Shown piece by piece: positions 43,063 through 53,949 of a stretch of 64,000 bases of DNA (position 1 is its first letter; each line of letters opens with the position of its first letter). A program made the translations under genes and the position numbers. The notes under the pieces are model-generated. The model saw nothing but the letters and a program-made list of their open reading frames with translations. It had not been told where the DNA came from and ran no database searches. The stretch covers positions 62,001-126,000 of the forward strand of contig SUUZ01000001.1 of assembly GCA_015062235.1 (NCBI GenBank), written 5' to 3'. This DNA comes from Alphaproteobacteria bacterium. GTDB lineage: Bacteria > Pseudomonadota > Alphaproteobacteria > RF32 > CAG-239.

Positions 43063-45126
43063 ATGCGTAAAAACGTTGGTATTGCTTTGTTGTCATCTTT
43101 GTTTATACTTTCTGCCTGCAGCAAAGAAAGCCCCGAACTTATACCTTGCATGTGTGATACAAATACCGATTCGACACTTGGTATTTTTGATTGTATGTGT
43201 GAACCTGCAAAGAAAAAACCTGTACGCCGCATATCGTATCTCCAAGACAAACAAAAAATACGTTATCAAAGTTTGATTATTACTGATGAGCAGGTCGACG
43301 CCTATACTCTCTTGCACCAAAGCCGTGACACTTATGCTCCTGTAAAACTTGAGAATGTTGATTTTCGTATTAAGAAAAACCGCAAATATGACGAATTTAA
43401 TACCAAATTAGGTGATTATCATTTCCGTATTTTTGGATGTCGTCGCGAAACAAAAAATGCATTCCTTAATCAAGGCCGTTCAATGCAAAAAGATATGCAC
43501 TTTTTTGATGTATTTTACGAAACAATGAATGACTATTATCCCGTTGTTGTAGAACCAACTAATGTATATTATCCCGATTCGGACAAAATAGCAAATCCAG
43601 AATACGTAATCACCGCCGAAATTACTGACTATTTTATGAACATCTGTGATGAATTTGATTGGAATGAAAGCAAAAATAAAAAGCTTCGTAATGGCTCATC
43701 AGAAATGACTGTCGTTTGGCGTATTATGAATCTAGCTAAAGATCAAGTTTATTGCCGTGGAACAACCACTGGTTATGGTCAAATAATTGAGGGAGAACCT
43801 AATGGTGAAACTCTCTTAGTTGAACGAGCTTTTGAAGATGCTCTAACCAAACTTCCAGAAATTAGTTGTGTAAATTCAACTTTATCACAGCGAGTTTGTC
43901 AGGCAGATATTGAAGAACAACTGGCTCGCCTCAACAATTATGAAAATTGTGAAACTTGTTTTGCATCTCAATATGCAGAAGAACTAAAAAGTGTTGAACT
44001 ACTTCAAGAATGTGAACACTCCGTTAATCAAAATCAAACACCTTTAGTGATTGAAACAACACCGATGACTTGTGAAGGAAGCGCATGTCAATCACTTGTT
44101 GAGGTTGTCGAGACATCTGGCGGTGTTCGTGATTCTAATATATCTATCATAGATGAATGTAAAACTGCTGAAGTCGTAGCTCCTTGTGACGAATTTTCTG
44201 AAGATGGAGGTGTTGAAGAATGCCATACTTTGGTAAAACCTGAAGAAGTAATTACTGTAGCTGATGACTATTTTGTAGATATTCCTCTTGAAATTGATAC
44301 AACACCAGAAATCAATATAGTTGAAGATGGAGGGGCTTCAGGTAGTGGCGAAAGTATTGAAATAAATGAGGTAAACGAAAACGCTTTTGCTTCAATAAAT
44401 TCGCAATTCTGTATTGTAAACAATCCTCCTTTTGAAGATTTAAAACCATACAACTTGTATAAATTAAGAGCTTCTATTGTATCTGTTGAAAATGAAAACG
44501 GTAAAAAAGGTGCTGGTTTAATAATCGCAGATAACATGGTGTTAACCTCAGCTGATTTAATTCAAAAGGATAACAATCGTTATAGCTTAACGACTGTTAA
44601 TGGAAAAGAGATGAAAGCATCTGCTTTTCGTGTCAATCCAACCAAAAATGTTGCCGTCTTACTACTTGATACACCAACAACATACCAGCCATTACCAATG
44701 TCTTTGAGCTTACCAGAAGTTGAAAAAGATATCCTCCTAACTCTAGGTCTCTTAAACTTTGAAGACGAAGGCGAAAACTACATTGACAATGAAGGAAGAG
44801 TTGTTGGATACCGTTGGTCAGAAGAGCGTGGTGCCGAAATTATTGTTGACACATTCGTTCAAACAGTAACACTTGGTGGAGCTTTAATAGATCAAAAAGG
44901 AAATATAATTGGTATTGCTCATGAAACCAAAAAATCCGAAAACTCTCCTGATTTGTTTATCCCTATAGAAACAGCTTTAAATAGTCTTGGGCTTGAAATT
45001 TGTGGACAAAAACCAACTACATCAAAGCCTAAGTCTGTTAAAATATTCACTCCTATTGCTGATGCTATCGACAATTCTCCTGTAGATAAATCACCAAAAC
45101 CAATAAGTAGTGAAAAACGCAAATAA
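43063..45126 (+). CDS. Lipoprotein with C-terminal trypsin-like fold lacking apparent catalytic triad
   Basis: Lipobox LLSSLFILSAC; C-terminal GAGLIIADNMVLTSADLI ... NPTKNVAVLLLD ... QTVTLGGALIDQKGNIIGIAHE. ATG 43063 with GGAG upstream. Confidence 0.75.
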   Translation: MRKNVGIALLSSLFILSACSKESPELIPCMCDTNTDSTLGIFDCMCEPAKKKPVRRISYLQDKQKIRYQSLIITDEQVDAYTLLHQSRDTYAPVKLENVDFRIKKNRKYDEFNTKLGDYHFRIFGCRRETKNAFLNQGRSMQKDMHFFDVFYETMNDYYPVVVEPTNVYYPDSDKIANPEYVITAEITDYFMNICDEFDWNESKNKKLRNGSSEMTVVWRIMNLAKDQVYCRGTTTGYGQIIEGEPNGETLLVERAFEDALTKLPEISCVNSTLSQRVCQADIEEQLARLNNYENCETCFASQYAEELKSVELLQECEHSVNQNQTPLVIETTPMTCEGSACQSLVEVVETSGGVRDSNISIIDECKTAEVVAPCDEFSEDGGVEECHTLVKPEEVITVADDYFVDIPLEIDTTPEINIVEDGGASGSGESIEINEVNENAFASINSQFCIVNNPPFEDLKPYNLYKLRASIVSVENENGKKGAGLIIADNMVLTSADLIQKDNNRYSLTTVNGKEMKASAFRVNPTKNVAVLLLDTPTTYQPLPMSLSLPEVEKDILLTLGLLNFEDEGENYIDNEGRVVGYRWSEERGAEIIVDTFVQTVTLGGALIDQKGNIIGIAHETKKSENSPDLFIPIETALNSLGLEICGQKPTTSKPKSVKIFTPIADAIDNSPVDKSPKPISSEKRK

Positions 45127-45130
45127 ATTA

Positions 45131-45163
45131 AAATCCCTCCTCAAAATAAGGAGGGATTTTTTT
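45131..45163 (+). terminator. Terminator after lipoprotein gene
   Basis: AAATCCCTCCTCAAAATAAGGAGGGATTTTTTT. Confidence 0.88.
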
Positions 45164-45238
45164 ATTGCATAAAAACAAATAATACTATATACATACCGCA
45201 AACTAAAAATTATTTATAAATTTTAAATCCTATAATTT

Positions 45239-45622
45239 ATGAAAAAAAATCAAATAGTTCAATTCACACAGGCTTGGAATACTTACATCGAAAGCTGTGG
45301 CTGTAGTCCAGAAGAACATGGTTACAAACACATAACCAACTATAAAGGTAATTTTTTGTACGCCACCAACCAGAGTACTGGTGACGCGTTTATTAAGCAT
45401 CAAAAATTTATACACACCAGTTTACGTGTATTTAGTATATTTATGTTGTTGCTTTGCTTACTTACATTGCCAATGTTACGTTTGGGCTACTTTCCGATAT
45501 TTGCAATAGCTGTAGCCATAATATCATTAGTTTTAGCAATATTTTGTCTTTTTGCAAAACGATATTGCCAAAGATTAGAAATGAAATTCATGGGCAAAAT
45601 ATGCATAATCTACCACAAATAA
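45239..45622 (+). CDS. Hypothetical protein with two predicted TM segments (orphan)
   Basis: 127 aa; TTGCAT-N17-TATACA upstream; terminator downstream; no SD. Confidence 0.65.
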   Translation: MKKNQIVQFTQAWNTYIESCGCSPEEHGYKHITNYKGNFLYATNQSTGDAFIKHQKFIHTSLRVFSIFMLLLCLLTLPMLRLGYFPIFAIAVAIISLVLAIFCLFAKRYCQRLEMKFMGKICIIYHK

Positions 45623-45636
45623 AAGACAATCTCTTA

Positions 45637-45669
45637 CAAAAAAACTCTGATAAAAAACCAGAGTTTTTT
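45637..45669 (+). terminator. Terminator after 45239-45622
   Basis: AAAAAACTCTG...CAGAGTTTTTT. Confidence 0.85.
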
Positions 45670-45747
45670 CTTTTAATTTACTATTGCATCTAGAGATATT
45701 TTTACCTACATATATATCAACTACAACAATTAAGGATTTTTATAGCA

Positions 45748-46278
45748 ATGACTACAATCTTATGTATCCGCAAAAATAACAAAGTTGTAATGGCTGGAGA
45801 CGGTCAAGCAACTCTTGGCGAAGCTGTTGTTTTTAAATCTCACTCAATTAAAGTTCGCCGCATAGGTAATGGCAAAATAATTGCAGGCTTTGCTGGAGCC
45901 GCTGCGGATGGGATAACCCTAATCGAAAGATTGGAAGCTAAACTAGAAAAACATGCTAATCAATTAAAACGTGCCGCTGTCGAACTAGCCAAAGACTGGC
46001 GCATGGATAAATACCTTCGTCAACTACAAGCATTTATGATCGTTGCAGATAAAGATACATCTTTAGTAATTTCTGGTACTGGCGAAGTTATGGAACCTGA
46101 TGATGGCATTATTGGCATAGGATCTGGTGGAAACTATGCTATGGCTGCAGCCAAAGCTCTTTATGATATACAAGAGCTATCCTTAGAAAATATCGCTCAA
46201 AAAGCCATGAAAATCGCTGGCGATATTGATATCTACACTAATCACAATGTTATTATGGAAAGTATTGAAAATGACTAA
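45748..46278 (+). CDS. hslV: HslV ATP-dependent protease peptidase subunit
   Basis: [53 protein letters not shown]; upstream of hslU. Confidence 0.96.
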   Translation: MTTILCIRKNNKVVMAGDGQATLGEAVVFKSHSIKVRRIGNGKIIAGFAGAAADGITLIERLEAKLEKHANQLKRAAVELAKDWRMDKYLRQLQAFMIVADKDTSLVISGTGEVMEPDDGIIGIGSGGNYAMAAAKALYDIQELSLENIAQKAMKIAGDIDIYTNHNVIMESIEND

Positions 46279-47578
46279 TTTTAGCCCTCGTGAAATTGTA
46301 TCAGAACTCGACAAATTTATTATTGGTCAAGAAGATGCTAAAAAAGCTGTCGCTGTAGCTTTACGCAATCGTTGGCGCCGTATGCAACTTCCAGACAAAC
46401 TAAAAGAAGAAATTGTACCTAAAAACATTCTAATGATTGGTCCAACTGGTGTTGGTAAAACAGAAATATCTCGTCGTCTTGCCAAACTAGCTAAAGCACC
46501 TTTTATCAAAGTTGAAGCTACAAAATTTACCGAAATAGGCTATGTTGGACGAGATGTTGAAAGTATTATTCGTGACCTGCTTGAAATATCAATTGTACAA
46601 ACACGCAAAAATTTGCGTAAAAGTGTTAGTGCTAAGGCTGAATCCGCTGCCGAAAAACGTCTGATTGATGCTCTTGTTGGGACTTCAGCTAGTGAAGAAA
46701 CTAAAAACAAATTTTTAAATATGTTACGCGAACACCAAATTGATGATCGTGAAGTAGAAATATCTTTACTTGATAATTCTAATTCATCTATGCCAACTTT
46801 TGATATACCTGGAATGCCAGGAGCTTCCATGGGAATGATAAGTTTAGGCGACCTACTTGGTGGATCACCTCAAAAATTTAAAACCCGCAAGCTCAAAGTA
46901 TCAGAAGCTTTCAAAGCATTAATTGATGAAGAATGTGACAAACTTCTAGATAATGATGCTATTACCGAAACAGCAATAAAATCTGTTGAAAACGATGGTA
47001 TTGTATTCATTGATGAAATTGATAAAATTACTGGTAAATCTGAGGGAACTAGAGGTGATGTATCTCGTGAAGGAGTTCAAAGAGACTTATTACCACTAAT
47101 TGAAGGAACAACTGTCACAACTAAATATGGTATGGTAAAAACAGACCACATCTTATTTATTTGTTCTGGTGCATTTCATCTAGCCAAACCATCTGATATG
47201 TTGCCAGAACTTCAAGGACGCCTCCCCATAAGAGTAGAGTTAAAAGCATTAACCCATAATGACTTTGTTCGTATTCTAACTGAACCAGAAGCAAACTTAA
47301 TAGAACAATATATAGCTCTTCTTGGTACTGAAAACTTTAAATTAGATTTTGAAACCGAAGCAATTGAAAAAATTGCAGATATTGCTGTGGCAATTAATGA
47401 AAATGTAGAAAATATCGGAGCAAGACGTCTACATACAGTTTTAGAAATTTTGCTTGAAGATATCAGCTTTTATGCTTCAGATAAAGGAGGACAAAGTCTA
47501 ACAATAACTGCGTCTATGGTTGAAGAAAAGTTAAGTCAATATACTGTTCAATCAGACCTATCAAAATTTATTCTATAA
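46271..47578 (+). CDS. hslU: HslU ATPase subunit
   Basis: [87 protein letters not shown]. Start overlaps hslV. Confidence 0.98.
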   Translation: MTNFSPREIVSELDKFIIGQEDAKKAVAVALRNRWRRMQLPDKLKEEIVPKNILMIGPTGVGKTEISRRLAKLAKAPFIKVEATKFTEIGYVGRDVESIIRDLLEISIVQTRKNLRKSVSAKAESAAEKRLIDALVGTSASEETKNKFLNMLREHQIDDREVEISLLDNSNSSMPTFDIPGMPGASMGMISLGDLLGGSPQKFKTRKLKVSEAFKALIDEECDKLLDNDAITETAIKSVENDGIVFIDEIDKITGKSEGTRGDVSREGVQRDLLPLIEGTTVTTKYGMVKTDHILFICSGAFHLAKPSDMLPELQGRLPIRVELKALTHNDFVRILTEPEANLIEQYIALLGTENFKLDFETEAIEKIADIAVAINENVENIGARRLHTVLEILLEDISFYASDKGGQSLTITASMVEEKLSQYTVQSDLSKFIL

Positions 47579-48669
47579 TGAATAATAATGAATTAAGCAT
47601 ATATATCCATTGGCCTTTTTGCAAAAGTAAATGCCCTTATTGTGATTTTTTTTCGCGTGTTAAGAAAAATATTGACCAAGATGAAATCATTAAGGGCTAT
47701 TTACAACAACTAGAGATATATGCCGATAAACTAAAAAACCGCAATATCATATCTGTATTCTTTGGAGGAGGAACCCCTTCATTAATAAGTCCAAAGAATA
47801 TAGAATTAATTTTGCAAAAAATAGATAAATTATGGTCTTTGACACCTTCGTGCGAAATATCTCTTGAAGCAAACCCTAATACCCAAACCCCTACTCTTTT
47901 TGCTGACTTATCTTTAGCTGGAATCAATCGTTTATCTTTAGGAGTTCAATCTCTTGATGATAAACAACTAAAATTCTTAGGTCGTACTCATAATAGCAAA
48001 CAGGCTTTATCTGCTATAGATGATGTATTAAAAAACTTCAAAAATCATTCCATTGATTTAATATATGCACTACCAGAGCAAGAACTAGAAAATTGGCTTT
48101 CGCAATTATCAAAAATATCTTCTTTAGGAATGAAACATATTTCCTTATACCAACTAACTATTGAAGAAAATACTTTATTTTATCAAAAAGGCATTAAAGC
48201 TCTTGATGAAGAAAAAGCGGCTCAGCTATATCTTATAACCGAAGACTTTTTAAATAGTCAAAAATATCATAAATATGAAGTATCTAACTATGCCAAAACA
48301 AATTTTGAATCTATTCATAACCAAACCTACTGGAAGGGACTTGACTATATAGGTATTGGTGAAACAGCTCATGGAAGGTTAAAGTTAGATAACAAATTTT
48401 ATGCAATAACTAATCCTTTACAATTTGAAGAAATATCAGCTTCTGAAAAAGCCGAAGAACTTATAATCATGGGACTTCGTCTAAAAGAAGGAATTAACAA
48501 AAGTATCTTTAAGCAAATCTGCGGATTAAACTTTGATAATAGTATCAATCAATCATTTAAAAATGATATGATAGAACAAAAGCTTTTAGTTGAAACTTCA
48601 ACTAACCTTAAAGCAACCAAACAAGGATTTTTATTATTAAATTACCTTATTGAAGGATTATGTAATTAA
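47578..48669 (+). CDS. hemW: Radical SAM protein HemW (coproporphyrinogen III oxidase-like)
   Basis: YIHWPFCKSKCPYCDF, FFGGGTPSLI, SLGVQSLDDKQLKFLGRTH; TAATG overlap with hslU. Confidence 0.93.
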   Translation: MNNNELSIYIHWPFCKSKCPYCDFFSRVKKNIDQDEIIKGYLQQLEIYADKLKNRNIISVFFGGGTPSLISPKNIELILQKIDKLWSLTPSCEISLEANPNTQTPTLFADLSLAGINRLSLGVQSLDDKQLKFLGRTHNSKQALSAIDDVLKNFKNHSIDLIYALPEQELENWLSQLSKISSLGMKHISLYQLTIEENTLFYQKGIKALDEEKAAQLYLITEDFLNSQKYHKYEVSNYAKTNFESIHNQTYWKGLDYIGIGETAHGRLKLDNKFYAITNPLQFEEISASEKAEELIIMGLRLKEGINKSIFKQICGLNFDNSINQSFKNDMIEQKLLVETSTNLKATKQGFLLLNYLIEGLCN

Positions 48670-49568
48670 TCTACAATATTAAAATTTCCATTAACTAATA
48701 ACATTATTAATATTAGAAAAAATAACATTGCAAAACCCGCTTTTTCAGTAAAACCTCCGCTTGCTTTACTGTTACGTGTAAGTAAATATACAAATATCGG
48801 AGCAGTTAAAAGCAATGCAACTACGTAGCCAGGATTTGGCGACAATCTCATAGCCATTGTCTTAGCAGCAATCAATGCCGCAGAAAAACCAACAATAAAA
48901 ATTCCTGTTGCCACAACCTCTTTTGCAAAAATCATTCTCATAGCTAAAGCAACATTAAATTGCTTTTGTTTCAAGAGTAAAAAACAGTTATAAATTCCAG
49001 ATATAAACGTAGATACTACCAAATAATATAAAATATTATCCCAAACATCTTGCCCCATCATTGCAATTTCTTTAGTTGCAACACTCATACCTGCTAGTGC
49101 TAAAATAGCTGGTATCATATAAAAAAATGCATCTCTCGTTATTTTACTTTTCATTACATACCAATAACAAACACAAAAACCAAATAAAGCAAGAAGTAAT
49201 GTTATAAAAACACTTTCATTATATAGCAATTTAACAAAAAGCTGAGGTGTTAATCCCCACCATATAGCTGTTGTAATCAAAACACTCAACACTAATAATC
49301 GAGATGTAACCCCAGCTCCATAACGAGCAGAAGCAAAAAATATATGCGAATCATAAACACCTATAAGTATTCCTTGAACAATTAACAAACTCCAATTACG
49401 CCAATCAGTTTGTAAAGGAACAATTAACAAAAACGGAACAAATATAAGAGCTATACCAAAACCTCGCCAAACCCCAAGCACATAACCATTAAATTTATGC
49501 CTTTGATTCACAAGCGTATAAAGTGCCATAAAAAAACCATATATCAATCCATTAATAACCCAAAGCAT
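48666..49568 (-). CDS. EamA/DMT-like multi-pass transporter
   Basis: ~10 hydrophobic segments, DMT-like arrangement; family assignment weak. Confidence 0.6.
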   Translation of the reverse strand: MLWVINGLIYGFFMALYTLVNQRHKFNGYVLGVWRGFGIALIFVPFLLIVPLQTDWRNWSLLIVQGILIGVYDSHIFFASARYGAGVTSRLLVLSVLITTAIWWGLTPQLFVKLLYNESVFITLLLALFGFCVCYWYVMKSKITRDAFFYMIPAILALAGMSVATKEIAMMGQDVWDNILYYLVVSTFISGIYNCFLLLKQKQFNVALAMRMIFAKEVVATGIFIVGFSAALIAAKTMAMRLSPNPGYVVALLLTAPIFVYLLTRNSKASGGFTEKAGFAMLFFLILIMLLVNGNFNIVD

Positions 49569-49648
49569 AGAAAAATCTCCTTTAGTAAAAACAAATATAT
49601 GCTTTGCGATAAAATTTTAAAGGTACAACTGTGTTTTATAAAAAATCA

Positions 49649-50347
49649 TTACATATTCTTTTTATAAAGAGCTTTTCTATCTTTACGAGATTTTGACCAC
49701 AAATTACCCCACCCATTAATTGGTTGAACTTTATACAAAGATTCAAAATTAAAATTACGATTAAAAAATATTGATGTTGTCTTAGTATAGCTATTCATCG
49801 GACAAAAACCATAAAAATCAACTTGCAATAAATTTGCTTTTTTCAAAAAATCAACCGCTTTTACATATTCTTCTGATGTATTAATTCTATCGCTATCATC
49901 AAGAATTATCATTCCACCATCAGCCAATGATTTCACAGCTACTTCCGCACATTGCCACCTTCTTTTACCATCTACCACAATCACATCATATTCATTTTTA
50001 TCTTCAAAAATAGCATTTTCATATATTTCACCTTCATCTCGCCATCTTATATCCAAATTAAGCTCTTTAAATTCACTTTTCCACTTATCAAACCATTTAA
50101 GATTATCTTCAATAGATATAACTTTTTTTGCTCTTCTAGCCCAAAACAAAGATGAATAGCCACAACCAAATTCAAAAATTTCTTTATCGCTATAATCAAA
50201 CTGACTTAAATATTCAATTGCTGGATATGTATACCATGGAATTGGATTGTTATCTTTATCTAAACATACTTTTTCATCAATCGAACGCTCTATACCAAAT
50301 TCTTCACGCCACATATCAATAAAAATCTTAAACTTTTCGCTATACAT
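49649..50347 (-). CDS. Class I SAM-dependent methyltransferase-like protein
   Basis: EIFEFGCGYSSLFWARRAKKVISIEDN ... YDVIVVDGKRRWQCAEVAVKSLADGGMIILDDSDR. Confidence 0.75.
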   Translation of the reverse strand: MYSEKFKIFIDMWREEFGIERSIDEKVCLDKDNNPIPWYTYPAIEYLSQFDYSDKEIFEFGCGYSSLFWARRAKKVISIEDNLKWFDKWKSEFKELNLDIRWRDEGEIYENAIFEDKNEYDVIVVDGKRRWQCAEVAVKSLADGGMIILDDSDRINTSEEYVKAVDFLKKANLLQVDFYGFCPMNSYTKTTSIFFNRNFNFESLYKVQPINGWGNLWSKSRKDRKALYKKNM

Positions 50348-50429
50348 TTCTGCTCCCAAACTAATATTGAAATATCAATTAATAGCCATATATCATAAAA
50401 GTATTCAAAAATAAACAGGAGATTTAATC

Positions 50430-50651
50430 ATGAATAGTTGGATTCGTACAACAGCACTTGTACTAACAATCATCGGCGGCATTAACTGGGGGTTGGTTGG
50501 CTTCTTTGGTTTTGACCTTGTTGCCTATATTTTCGGCCCAATGAGTATCCTAAGCCGTTTAGTCTATGCATTAGTGGGGTTATCTGCCATCACAATGGCA
50601 TTTGCTCCAGCTTGTTCTTTACGCGAAACAGTAAAACATCGTATGAACTAA
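50430..50651 (+). CDS. DUF378-family small membrane protein
   Basis: ALVLTIIGGINWGLVGFFGFDLVAYIFGPMSILSRLVYALVGLSAI. Confidence 0.85.
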   Translation: MNSWIRTTALVLTIIGGINWGLVGFFGFDLVAYIFGPMSILSRLVYALVGLSAITMAFAPACSLRETVKHRMN

Positions 50652-50659
50652 TTATAACT

Positions 50660-50688
50660 AAAGGCTCCGAAACAACGGAGCCTTTTCT
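50660..50688 (+). terminator. Terminator after DUF378 gene
   Basis: AAAGGCTCCGAAACAACGGAGCCTTTTCT. Confidence 0.88.
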
Positions 50689-50690
50689 CT

Positions 50691-51149
50691 TTAATCACCA
50701 ACAATTTCTTCTGCTTTTCTTTTTACTTCCCACGGTTTATCAACATTTTCAAAAACCAACCTTCCTACACCAACACCACCAAAACAGACATTACCATAAC
50801 CTAAAATTCGTCCCAATACGGTTTGTTCTACTTCAATACCTTCAATCTTCAAATTTTTTATTTCATCACTATCAATACTTATAATGCCTTTTCTTACAAC
50901 AACACGTTTATTGGTTACAGCCATTTCTCTGGTCCACAATTTTAAAAATTCATAAATTCCCCAACCTGCAGAAAAAACAACCAACCAAAAAAAGTCACTC
51001 TTATTATAACTTCCTGGAGTAATATAGTAAATCCACAACAATAACGACACAAATAGGATCCCAAATGCATATAAATAATTAATCCAATGAAGTCTCACCC
51101 ATAGCTCTATTTTTTCATCACTCTGTAATGTTCCCTTAACATATGACAT
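50691..51149 (-). CDS. Bacterial PH domain membrane protein
   Basis: Two TM segments then VTNKRVVVRKGIISIDSDEIKNLKIEGIEVEQTVLGRILGYGNVCFGGVG. Confidence 0.8.
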   Translation of the reverse strand: MSYVKGTLQSDEKIELWVRLHWINYLYAFGILFVSLLLWIYYITPGSYNKSDFFWLVVFSAGWGIYEFLKLWTREMAVTNKRVVVRKGIISIDSDEIKNLKIEGIEVEQTVLGRILGYGNVCFGGVGVGRLVFENVDKPWEVKRKAEEIVGD

Positions 51150-51695
51150 TTATTCTTCCTCCATATCTAAAACTTTTATTGCTATATCATAATCAAATCC
51201 AGCTCTTACCAATATCGCCAAATCTTTACTTCTACGTTCTTTACGAATATCAATACTCTGACAATAGGGTCCAATTTTTTTCTTACGAGCCAACTTTAAT
51301 GCAGATTCTAATGGATCAAATTCTTGCTCACTCAATAAATTATCTACCAAATGTTCATCTATTCCTTTTTCTTTTAATTTTCCTGAGATATAACGAGGTG
51401 ACTTTCCTGCCGCCAAATAAGCTCTAATTTTCATTTCGGCAAATCGTTCATCATCAACATATTTTAATTCAACAAAGTTTGCTAACAAATTATCTAACCA
51501 AATATACGCTTCATGCCTATCAAAATTTTTATCATAATAAGCATAAGCATCGATTCGTTTTTTTAATACATTACGCAAATTTGCTTCAGATGTCTCAAAT
51601 CGCTTTAAATAATACAAAGCAATATTCTTAAGCCGTTGCTGTGTCATCTTTCTTGGAATTTTTTTAACGCATTCTTTTTTATTTTCTGACAACAC
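51150..51695 (-). CDS. recX: Regulatory protein RecX (start uncertain)
   Basis: ALYYLKRFETSEANLRNVLKKRIDAYAYYDKNF ... YVDDERFAEMKIRAYLAAGKSPRYISGKLKEKGID. Track start 51824 overlaps divergent hslO and is probably too long. Confidence 0.8.
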   Translation of the reverse strand: MLSENKKECVKKIPRKMTQQRLKNIALYYLKRFETSEANLRNVLKKRIDAYAYYDKNFDRHEAYIWLDNLLANFVELKYVDDERFAEMKIRAYLAAGKSPRYISGKLKEKGIDEHLVDNLLSEQEFDPLESALKLARKKKIGPYCQSIDIRKERRSKDLAILVRAGFDYDIAIKVLDMEEE

Positions 51696-51764
51696 TTGAA
51701 AAATCTCTCTTTTTAGATTATAGGATAAATAAAGTTTAGAATAGTATACTAAGGAATTTATATA

Positions 51765-52682
51765 ATGCCCAACAAAAATTTTGATAACTGTGTATCTTTT
51801 TTTATTGATAATGGTGCTTTTCAAGGACGTTTAATAAGATTAAATGAGGTTCTTAACACTATAATCAATAAACATTCTTATCCTCTTCCTGTATCTGGAG
51901 TTGTTGCAGAATGTACTGTTCTTGCAGCAATGCTAGCTAGCACCTTAAAATATGACGGTCTTTTCACACTCCAAACTCAAAGTAATGGTCCTGTTCCCAT
52001 GATTGTGGTAGATGTTACTTCCGAAGGAAAAATTAGAGCATGCTCACGCTTTGATGAAGAACGCCTCAATGCAGGACAAAAACTACGTAAAACACTAGGT
52101 GAAATAGAACCTTCCCCCCACCTAATGGGAGGTGGTCATCTAGCTTTTACTGTAGATCAAGGTAAAAACACTGATTTATATCAAGGTATTGTTGATCTTC
52201 AAGGCAAAACGTTAGCAGAATGTGCTTTACGTTATTTCAAGCAATCCGAACAAATTGAAACAGGATTAAAACTTTTCTTAAAAGCTCCTCATGGTGAAAG
52301 CCAATCTTGGCTTGCTGCTGGAATAATGCTTCAAAAAATGCCAACAAAAGGTGGAATAGAAATCGATGAAGAAGCAGCAAAAGAAGCTTGGAATGAGGCC
52401 AACATATTTATGGAAAGTTTATCAGAAGATGAGGTATTTAATTCTGAACTGTCATCCGAGGAAATATTGCACCGCCTATTTCACAACAACAATCTCAATG
52501 TTTCTCAAACCAAAGAATATTCTTTTGGTTGCCGTTGCAGCAAAGACAAACTCTTTGATACTCTAAGCACATTTTCTCAAGATGATATAAAATCTATGGT
52601 AGAAAATGGCAAAATTACAGCCACCTGCCATTTTTGTTCAGAATGCTATAATTTTGATGCTAGTGAATTGATAAAGCAATAG
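51765..52682 (+). CDS. hslO: Hsp33 redox-regulated chaperone
   Basis: FDNCVSFFIDNGAFQGRLIRL; C-terminal zinc motif FGCRCSKDKL ... ATCHFCSECYNF. Confidence 0.95.
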   Translation: MPNKNFDNCVSFFIDNGAFQGRLIRLNEVLNTIINKHSYPLPVSGVVAECTVLAAMLASTLKYDGLFTLQTQSNGPVPMIVVDVTSEGKIRACSRFDEERLNAGQKLRKTLGEIEPSPHLMGGGHLAFTVDQGKNTDLYQGIVDLQGKTLAECALRYFKQSEQIETGLKLFLKAPHGESQSWLAAGIMLQKMPTKGGIEIDEEAAKEAWNEANIFMESLSEDEVFNSELSSEEILHRLFHNNNLNVSQTKEYSFGCRCSKDKLFDTLSTFSQDDIKSMVENGKITATCHFCSECYNFDASELIKQ

Positions 52683-52718
52683 ATTAACTAGTTTTTAATC
52701 TATTATGTTTTACACTGC

Positions 52719-52750
52719 AAACAGCTATGGCAAACATGGCTGTTTGTTTT
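52719..52750 (+). terminator. Terminator after hslO
   Basis: AAACAGC ... GCTGTTTGTTTT. Confidence 0.75.
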
Positions 52751-52771
52751 ATTTAATATAGGCATAAAACG

Positions 52772-53389
52772 ATGACATCAACAACAAAAATTTTATCAAT
52801 TATAGGTTTAAGCTTTGCCCTTAGTGCGTGTGGTACGTTATTTGGTCATAATGAAGATATTCCACGTTATAGCGAGCCTCGTTTTCAAACAGAAAAACCT
52901 ATTGAACTAAAAGTTAACAAAGTGGAAATTGTTTCTGAATTTACTCCAAGTTTTACCCGTCCAAATGTTGAACATTTATTCCCTATATCTATAGAAAAAA
53001 CTGCTAAGTTATGGGCACAAGACCGCTTAAAAGCTAGCGATTTTTCTTCTTCTAAAATTGCCGAGGTAACAATAAAAGATGCATCAGTTACCGAAGAATT
53101 AGAAGAAGCAAGCCAGATATTCGAACGCGACAAAGTTAAATATTCAGCACGTTTAGTTGTTAATGTAAAGGTTTCTGATCCTAATAGTCTTGCTCAAGCA
53201 TCAACAGAAGTAGAAGCTTGGCGTAGCCTAACAATACCTGCAGATACAGATATTGCTTCCAAAGAAGTTTACTGGAATGGCATGGTAAAAAAACTATTTG
53301 ATGACTTTAACGACAGAATGACATCAAACATATATCAATACTTAAATGCCTTCATCGTAAATCAAGAAATAGTTCCGACATATTACTAA
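52772..53389 (+). CDS. Hypothetical lipoprotein
   Basis: Lipobox ILSIIGLSFALSACG; 205 aa. Confidence 0.75.
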   Translation: MTSTTKILSIIGLSFALSACGTLFGHNEDIPRYSEPRFQTEKPIELKVNKVEIVSEFTPSFTRPNVEHLFPISIEKTAKLWAQDRLKASDFSSSKIAEVTIKDASVTEELEEASQIFERDKVKYSARLVVNVKVSDPNSLAQASTEVEAWRSLTIPADTDIASKEVYWNGMVKKLFDDFNDRMTSNIYQYLNAFIVNQEIVPTYY

Positions 53390-53790
53390 TTTAAAATCTT
53401 AGATGCAGCTATGTTCCGTGCCGACAAACTAAAAGTCGGCACTTTTATATTACGACTTTTTCCATCAGACTGGACCTTACAAGAGCCATAAAATACTGCA
53501 TTTTTTGCCTGTAATGGAGCATAGGAAGTATATTCAAAATACTCTCCAGGATCTAATTCTGGCAATTCACCTTTAAATCCCGTTGAACAATCATTAAATC
53601 GATTCCCTTTATCGTCAGTAATATTCCAATCTTTACCAACTAAACGAATTCTTTTTGCTGTATTATTCTCAATGCATAGGTAATATCCCCACATATACCT
53701 ATTTTCAGCCTCTTCATCAACTAAAACTGGACCAGCCGAAACTACGATTCCATCTGTTTGAAGTGTTACCAAATCGTCAGTTGCACTCAC
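53386..53790 (-). CDS. apaG: ApaG-domain protein (GTG start proposed)
   Basis: YMWGYYLCIENNTAKRIRLVGKDWNITDDKGNR ... GELPELDPGEYFEYTSYAPL ... VPTFSL. Confidence 0.85.
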   Translation of the reverse strand: MSATDDLVTLQTDGIVVSAGPVLVDEEAENRYMWGYYLCIENNTAKRIRLVGKDWNITDDKGNRFNDCSTGFKGELPELDPGEYFEYTSYAPLQAKNAVFYGSCKVQSDGKSRNIKVPTFSLSARNIAASKILN

Positions 53791-53893
53791 TTTTACATCA
53801 CCTTCAACAAAAATTAACTTTATGTTAAGGATTATCATCACTATACGATATCAAAGCAAGCGACAATAAACTTATCCCCAAAGTTATACGCAA

Positions 53894-53930
53894 TAAAAAA
53901 AACGACCTTCAATAAGCAAGATCGTTTTTT
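53894..53930 (-). terminator. Terminator downstream of carD-like gene
   Basis: AAAACGAC ... GATCGTTTTTT imperfect stem. Confidence 0.7.
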
Positions 53931-53949
53931 CCATTCCGTTAAATCGATT

